Position numbers and translations under genes: made by a program
Origin: Streptomyces spinosisporus
Lineage (GTDB): Bacteria; Actinomycetota; Actinomycetes; Streptomycetales; Streptomycetaceae
DNA length: 64,000 nt
Assembly: GCF_022698145.1 (NCBI RefSeq)
Contig: NZ_JALDAX010000029.1
Span: 1-64,000, forward strand
Direction of reading: 5' to 3'
Notes under the pieces: generated by a model
What the model was told of the DNA's origin: nothing
Seen by the model: the letters and a program-made list of their open reading frames with translations, nothing else
The model's database searches: none
Shown here: positions 59,695 through 64,000 of the stretch, piece after piece
How positions within the stretch are numbered: position 1 is the first letter of the stretch
How the letters are laid out: every line of letters begins with the position of its first letter

Positions 59695-61074
59695 ATGAGG
59701 CACGCACGACGACGGATGGTCCGGCGAGTGACACGGCTGGCGGCCGTCGGCGGACTTCTCCTCGGAGGAGCGATGGTGACGCAGGCGGCCATGGCGAGCG
59801 AGACGCCCGGCACCTCGGCCCTTCCGTTCAGCGCCTCGGGCACCTCCGACAGCCCCGGTGCCGCGCTCGTCTCCGAACTCGGCACGGCCCGTACGGCGGG
59901 CACCTGGATCGGTGCGGACGGGCGTCCGGTCGTCGCGGTGACCGACCAGGACGCGGCGGCCCGCGTGGAGCGCGCCGGCGCCGAGGCCAAGATGGTCCGG
60001 CACAGCATGAACGACCTCAAGAAGGCGGCCTCCACGCTGCGTTCGGCGCCCCGGGTGGCCGGCACGGCCTGGGTGATGGACTACCGCACCAACGAGGTCG
60101 TGGTGCAGGGCGACAGCACGGTGTCGGCCTCCGACTGGTCGGACATGACCAAGGTCGCGAGCGGCATCGGCGGTTATGTCCGCATGGAGCGCATGCAGGG
60201 GAGGTTCACGACCCGGCTGAACGGCGCACAGCCGATGCTGTCGACCGGCGGGCGCTGCTCGGCGGGCTTCAACGTGACCGACGGCAAGAGCGACTTCATC
60301 CTCACCGCGGGGCACTGCGGGCCGACCGGGTCCATCTGGTTCGGCGACAACCAGGGCAACCAGCAGCTGGGCAGGACGGTCCGGCAGGACTTCCCCGGCA
60401 GTGACTTCTCCCTGGTCCAGTACGCGAACGGCTCGGCGGGCGCCGGAGCCGACGTCGTGGCGATCGGGCAGGGCAAGGGCGTGCGGATCACCGGCGTCGG
60501 CGATCCGGCCGTGGGCCAGCGGGTGTTCCGCAGCGGCAGCACCAGCGGGCTGCACGACGGGGAGGTCAAGGGGCTCGACGCCACGGTCAACTACCCGGAG
60601 GGCACGGTCACCGGACTGATCGAGACGGATGTGTGCGCAGAGCCCGGGGACAGCGGAGGTCCGCTGTTCGCCGACGGGATCGCGCTGGGGGTGACCTCGG
60701 GCGGCAGTGGTGACTGCACGTCGGGCGGTACGACGTTCTTCCAGCCGGTGACCAAGGCGATGCAGGCACTCGGGGTGGAGATGATCGTGTCGAAGCAGGC
60801 CGCCGGGCAGGGCTCCACGGCGTCGCCCGGGCCGTCCGGCTCGGCCACGCACAGCGCGATCGCACCGGGCGACAGCTCGCCCGGCTCCTCGGGTCCCCTC
60901 TCGGGCCTCACGGACGGCGAGACACTGCTGTCCAAGCTCGCGAACCCCGAGAACGTCGGCCCGGGGATGCTGGTCATCGGCGGCAGCCTGCTGGCGCTGG
61001 TGGCCACCCGCTACATCCGCGCCGAGCAGGACCGCAAGGCGTACCGGCGCCACTACTCGGCGACCTGGGGCTGA
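59695..61074 (+). CDS. Membrane-anchored streptogrisin-like serine protease (S1/chymotrypsin fold)
   Basis: A 459-aa secreted protease. The basic N-terminus RRMVRRVTRLAAVGG leads into a signal peptide ending near Ala34; a prodomain runs to about 180; the protease has His207 (TAGHC), Asp237 (SDFSLV) and Ser320 (PGDSGGP), with cysteine pairs 188/208 and 314/341. A Ser/Pro-rich linker and a C-terminal membrane segment (about 421-439) with a basic cytoplasmic tail (RYIRAEQDRKAYRRHY) follow, so the enzyme is anchored, unlike ordinary secreted streptogrisins. GTG 59656 is an alternative start with a good RBS. Confidence 0.88.
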   Translation: MRHARRRMVRRVTRLAAVGGLLLGGAMVTQAAMASETPGTSALPFSASGTSDSPGAALVSELGTARTAGTWIGADGRPVVAVTDQDAAARVERAGAEAKMVRHSMNDLKKAASTLRSAPRVAGTAWVMDYRTNEVVVQGDSTVSASDWSDMTKVASGIGGYVRMERMQGRFTTRLNGAQPMLSTGGRCSAGFNVTDGKSDFILTAGHCGPTGSIWFGDNQGNQQLGRTVRQDFPGSDFSLVQYANGSAGAGADVVAIGQGKGVRITGVGDPAVGQRVFRSGSTSGLHDGEVKGLDATVNYPEGTVTGLIETDVCAEPGDSGGPLFADGIALGVTSGGSGDCTSGGTTFFQPVTKAMQALGVEMIVSKQAAGQGSTASPGPSGSATHSAIAPGDSSPGSSGPLSGLTDGETLLSKLANPENVGPGMLVIGGSLLALVATRYIRAEQDRKAYRRHYSATWG

Positions 61075-61078
61075 CCGG

Positions 61079-61966
61079 TCACCCGAGAGTCAGCAGGACG
61101 GTCGCCGCCGCGGCTCCCAGCAGCCCGGCCGTCTGCCGCGAGGTGACGCGTTCGTGCAGCAGGGCCAGGCCGAGGATCACGGGAATCGCCGGATAGAGAG
61201 AGGCGAGGACCACGGCGACGGCGAGCAACTGCCGCTGGGCGGCGAGCAGATAGAGGATCAGGCCGAGAGCGGCCCCGGCCCCCACGAGAAGGGCCTGCAC
61301 GGTGAGTCGGCGCGGCAGTCGCGGCGGCCCGTGCCGTACGACGTGCGGCAGCAGCAGGACCACGGCGGCGACCCGGCCCGCGGCCACCGGCCACAGTCCG
61401 GCGGACGGCCCCGCCAGGCCGAGTGCCACGTACTGCACGGCAACCCCCGCGCCGGCCGGCAGCCCGTCCCCCACCGCTGCGTCGGCCCGGGCCGGTGGCT
61501 GGAGCCCCGCGGCGCCGCCGCCGCGGGCCGGCGGACCGGCTGCGCCGTGGCCGCGCGCTGCTGCCCCGGCGACCAGCCAGAGGGCCGGCACCGTGACCGC
61601 GATGCCGGTCCAGGCCAGGGGGCCGGGGCGGTCGCCGAGGGCGAGGACGCCGCACAGGACGGACAGGGCGACGCCGGTCACGGCGCTCAGCGGCACGACC
61701 ACGCTCATGGCGCCGCGGCTGAGACCGCGGTTGAGGTGGCGCATGGCGGTGCCGCTGCCGAGGCCGGACAGCGCTCCCCAGAGCAGGTCGGAGAGGCGGA
61801 CGGGGTCGGCAGGCACGAGGAGGGCGGCGGCGCAGGCGAGGGCGGGCCCGCCGAGCCGGCCGAGAAAGGTGACGGCCGCGAAGGGGGCCCTGCGGGACAG
61901 GATTCCGCCGGCGAAGTCGACGATGCCGTAGCAGATGGCCGAGGTCAGTGCGAGGAGAGGGCCCAT
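61079..61966 (-). CDS. EamA/DMT-family transporter
   Basis: A 295-aa permease of the drug/metabolite transporter superfamily with about ten membrane segments in two EamA halves. The first half starts GPLLALTSAICYGIVDFAGG. A Gly/Ala-rich loop (about 155-175) links the halves. The C-terminal VILGLALLHERVTSRQTAGLLG is the usual last-helix region. The substrate is unknown. It is convergent with the protease gene with a 4-bp gap and no visible terminator. Confidence 0.85.
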   Translation of the reverse strand: MGPLLALTSAICYGIVDFAGGILSRRAPFAAVTFLGRLGGPALACAAALLVPADPVRLSDLLWGALSGLGSGTAMRHLNRGLSRGAMSVVVPLSAVTGVALSVLCGVLALGDRPGPLAWTGIAVTVPALWLVAGAAARGHGAAGPPARGGGAAGLQPPARADAAVGDGLPAGAGVAVQYVALGLAGPSAGLWPVAAGRVAAVVLLLPHVVRHGPPRLPRRLTVQALLVGAGAALGLILYLLAAQRQLLAVAVVLASLYPAIPVILGLALLHERVTSRQTAGLLGAAAATVLLTLG

Positions 61967-62022
61967 CCTTCACGGGGTGCCCCGCAGCGGGACCCCGATG
62001 CGCGGCGGGCCTCAGCCGCCGC

Positions 62023-62196
62023 TCAGGCGGCGCGCACCTGGCGCGGGCTCGCGGAGGCCCATTCGAGGACGAGGCGTCGGTACTCCTCGCGCTGTTCGCC
62101 GTTCAGTGTCCCGCCCGACCGGTGCCACAGGGCCCGGATCTCCTCGTTGACCTCGTCTGCCGAGCGATCGGAGGCGGGTTCAACGGTAGTGGACAT
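62023..62196 (-). CDS. Small hypothetical protein
   Basis: A 57-aa acidic helical protein starting MSTTVEPASDRSADEVNEEI, with the core RALWHRSGGTLNGEQREEYRRLVLEW. No membrane segment. It resembles short actinobacterial proteins without a name. ATG 62196 gives the well-coded part; starts at 62208 and 62286 are possible. The 112-bp region between it and the ROK gene upstream is unusually AT-rich for this genome and may hold its promoter. Confidence 0.6.
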   Translation of the reverse strand: MSTTVEPASDRSADEVNEEIRALWHRSGGTLNGEQREEYRRLVLEWASASPRQVRAA

Positions 62197-62308
62197 GCTG
62201 TGAAGCATACGGGGCTCGACGTGAAGGCGCCGTGAGTAAGATGGAATGAATCGGACATATGAGACCGTGTTACTGGTCACGTCCATCTCCCATGTCCAGA
62301 AACGGAGT

Positions 62309-63469
62309 TCACGCCTCCGCCGCGCCCAGCACCAGCACCTGGATGGCCAGCACGGCGGCCCCGCGGGCCCAGTCGTGGAAGTCGGACACCTTGGTCTCCA
62401 GCGGGACCGGCGCGGTCATCGGATGCCGGTGCGCGGCGATCGTCTCGCGCACTGTGTCCCCGGCCACATCCATCAGACCGACCCCCTCACCGGCGAGCAG
62501 GATCTTCTGCGGCATCGCGAAGTTGGCGATCTGGGCGACGAGGGTGCCGAGCGCGCGGGCCGCCTCGTCGACGACCCGGGCGGGCATGGGTTCGCCCGCG
62601 GCGGCCAGCGCCAGGATCTCCTCGTACGTACGGTCGTGGCCGGTGGCGGCGCGGACCTGATAGCGGATGCTGGAGATGGTCAGCAGCGAGACGGCGCTGC
62701 CGCGTTGCCCGTCGGGGGTGAGCGGACCGTTGGGGTCGATGATCCAGTGGCGCCCGAACCCCCGGTCCTCCTCGGCGCAGGGCACCCGCTTGCCGCCGAG
62801 GACCAGGCCGTAGCCGATGCCGGCGCCGATGGTCAGGACGATGAAGCGGTCCAGGCCGCGGCCCGCCCCGAACCAGGTCTCGGCCTCGACGAGGGCGGCG
62901 ACGTCGTTCTCGACGACGACGGGCAGCCCCGTGCGCTCCTCGACCAGCTCGGCCAGCGGAACGTCCCGCCAGTGCAGGAACGGCGACTCCCCCACCACGG
63001 CACGGTCCTCGACCAGTCCGCCCACGCCGATGCCGATGCCCGCGAGGTGCGGGTGCGTGCGGGACAGCTCGGCCGTCATCTCCGCGAGCAGATCCGCGAC
63101 TTCGGCCGGGTCGTGGTTGGTGAGCGGGCGGTCGTGGCGGGCGACGACGTCGCTCCTGAGGGTGGTGACGACGCCGTAGACCGTGTCGTCGGTGACCTTG
63201 AAGCCGACGAAGGACCAGGACTCGGCGACGACGTCGAGCGGCTGCGAGGGGCGCCCCTGGCGCACCTCCGCGGGGGTGCCGGGCTCGGCGACCTCACGGA
63301 GCAGGCCCGACTCGATCAGCGGTTTGGTCAGCCGGGTGAGGCTGCCCGCGGAGAGAGCGAGCCGGCGGGCCAGCTCGGTGCGCGACAGCGGGCCGTTGAC
63401 GAGCACCTCGATCGCCACCGAGCGCTCACCCGCGCTCAGCGGAAGCCAGCTGGCGGCACCTGTGGTCAT
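62309..63469 (-). CDS. ROK-family transcriptional regulator (second)
   Basis: A 386-aa regulator with a winged-helix domain (about 8-70, AIEVLVNGPLSRTELARRLALS) and a ROK domain: GIGIGVGGLVEDRAVVGE, VENDVAALVEAETWFGAGRG and TIGAGIGYGLVLGG. The zinc motif CxCGxxGCxE is again not recognisable (EDRGFGRHWIIDPNGPLTPDGQRG lies there). It is divergent from a sugar permease gene, which it probably represses. The 163-bp gap holds A/T runs and a GATGCG/CGCATC inverted repeat around a TTGACG. Confidence 0.9.
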   Translation of the reverse strand: MTTGAASWLPLSAGERSVAIEVLVNGPLSRTELARRLALSAGSLTRLTKPLIESGLLREVAEPGTPAEVRQGRPSQPLDVVAESWSFVGFKVTDDTVYGVVTTLRSDVVARHDRPLTNHDPAEVADLLAEMTAELSRTHPHLAGIGIGVGGLVEDRAVVGESPFLHWRDVPLAELVEERTGLPVVVENDVAALVEAETWFGAGRGLDRFIVLTIGAGIGYGLVLGGKRVPCAEEDRGFGRHWIIDPNGPLTPDGQRGSAVSLLTISSIRYQVRAATGHDRTYEEILALAAAGEPMPARVVDEAARALGTLVAQIANFAMPQKILLAGEGVGLMDVAGDTVRETIAAHRHPMTAPVPLETKVSDFHDWARGAAVLAIQVLVLGAAEA

Positions 63470-63543
63470 GACGGTCGGACTCCCAGTTTTTTTCGCCGTA
63501 AAAGCAACCAGCTCAGATTAGCGCGCTCGACCCGCTCGAAAAA

Positions 63544-63583
63544 GATGCGTGCGGGCCCCTTGACGCACTGATTCTTTCGCATC
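63544..63583. promoter_or_regulatory. Candidate promoter/operator of the right-edge sugar transporter
   Basis: GATGCG (63544-63549) and CGCATC (63578-63583) form an inverted repeat around TTGACG (63560-63565), which looks like a -35 element. The region also has a TTTTTTT run and AAAAG/CTTTC blocks that are rare in this genome. Confidence 0.4.
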
Positions 63584-63632
63584 AAAAGTAAGTGGCGCCG
63601 AGGACGAGCCGCCGCAGACGAGGAGTCGCCCG

Positions 63633-64000
63633 ATGACCATCGCCCCCAGCGTCCCTCCGTCGCGACTACGTGAGAGCGGGGGCGACGGACGGCTGGCCGC
63701 GCTCTTCATCGCGCCGGCCCTGCTGGGCTTCACGGTCTTCCTGCTCTGGCCGACGCTGCGGGGCATCTACCTCAGCTTCACCCGCTTCAACCTGCTCACC
63801 CCGGCCGAGTGGGTGGGCCTGGACAACTATGTTCGCATGGTCCACGACCCCATCTTCTGGGACTCGTTGCAGGTCACCGTCGAGTACGTGGTGATCAACA
63901 TCGGTGTCCAGACGGCCGCGGCGCTCGCCATCGCCGTCCTGCTCCAGCGGCTGACGCAGTCGTCCGTGCTGCGCGGGATCGTGCTGACGCCGTATCTGAT
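63633..64000 (+). CDS. Sugar ABC transporter permease (MalF type), partial at window end
   Basis: The first 122 residues of a CUT1-family permease. After a short polar N-terminus, membrane segment 1 (about 20-42, LFIAPALLGFTVFLLWPTLRGIYLSF) is followed by FNLLTPAEWVGLDNYVRM and the start of the next helices. The EAA loop lies beyond the window. ATG 63633 has GAGGAG 7 bases upstream. It is divergent from the second ROK regulator. Confidence 0.88.
   Translation, partial: MTIAPSVPPSRLRESGGDGRLAALFIAPALLGFTVFLLWPTLRGIYLSFTRFNLLTPAEWVGLDNYVRMVHDPIFWDSLQVTVEYVVINIGVQTAAALAIAVLLQRLTQSSVLRGIVLTPYL

Noticed and set aside
58672..61053. 793-codon minus-strand ORF opposite the methyltransferase and protease genes
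   Set aside because: Antisense shadow; both plus-strand genes have clear catalytic motifs.
1..64000. CRISPR array, tRNA or rRNA genes, prophage or insertion sequences
   Set aside because: No regularly spaced repeat-spacer pattern, no tRNA-like cloverleaf noticed, and no transposase, integrase or terminal inverted repeats were recognised by eye; a tRNAscan and IS search would be decisive.

Overview
The window is one uninterrupted piece of a very GC-rich actinobacterial chromosome, almost certainly Streptomyces. The evidence is strong third-position G/C, frequent GTG starts, several Streptomyces-typical families (DUF5133, DUF5709, DUF574 methyltransferase, SAV_5884-type ATP-grasp RiPP maturase, GH46 chitosanase, streptogrisin-like protease) and three SpoIIE-type PP2C phosphatases of the RsbU/RsbW kind. 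I see no rRNA, tRNA, CRISPR array, insertion sequence or prophage. It looks like ordinary chromosome-arm content made of many small, separate transcription units.

Left part (1-20 kb). A multidomain SpoIIE phosphatase; a Tat-exported chitosanase with a palindromic operator; an ECF-like sigma factor translationally coupled to a CU044_5270-type membrane protein; a ferredoxin-NADP reductase behind an iron-box-like sequence; a FAD monooxygenase; a decayed PhyH gene; a secreted lamin-tail protein; a complete three-subunit molybdenum aldehyde/xanthine dehydrogenase of the PaoABC type; a membrane protein with four exact 33-residue repeats; a minimal RiPP (graspetide-like) pair of precursor and ATP-grasp enzyme; and a GlxA-type regulator divergent from a DUF2269 membrane protein.

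Middle (20-39 kb). An ABC exporter, an aldo/keto reductase, a Gfo/Idh/MocA oxidoreductase, a membrane PP2C phosphatase, an MMPL exporter, a sulfite-oxidase-like molybdoenzyme, soluble transhydrogenase, an APC permease, an isolated proteasome beta subunit, and a GH65 phosphorylase plus HAD beta-phosphoglucomutase pair that should convert an alpha-glucoside to glucose 6-phosphate. Next to the pair is an NTF2/SnoaL-like gene that has lost its stop codon.

Right part (39-64 kb). A carbohydrate uptake and catabolic locus: solute-binding lipoprotein, two permeases and a heparinase-II/III-like protein on the minus strand, divergent from a ROK repressor and an oxidoreductase. It is followed by a GT39-type membrane mannosyltransferase, an RpiR regulator, a third SpoIIE phosphatase with an ANTAR-like N-terminus, a TetR gene whose flanks carry repeated copies of one palindromic operator, a Zn-ribbon/OB-fold protein, small redox proteins, a MalY/PatB aminotransferase, a membrane-anchored chymotrypsin-like protease, a DMT transporter, and a second ROK regulator divergent from a sugar permease that runs off the window.

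The most interesting items are the two-gene graspetide locus (16.4-17.6 kb), the TetR operator set (54.7-55.5 kb), the 22-bp terminator stem that contains the stop codons of both convergent genes (19.6 kb), the stop-free 4-kb frame through the GH65 locus, the stand-alone PrcB, and the exact 33-residue repeat protein. Functions are assigned by recognising families from the sequence alone; no database search was run.
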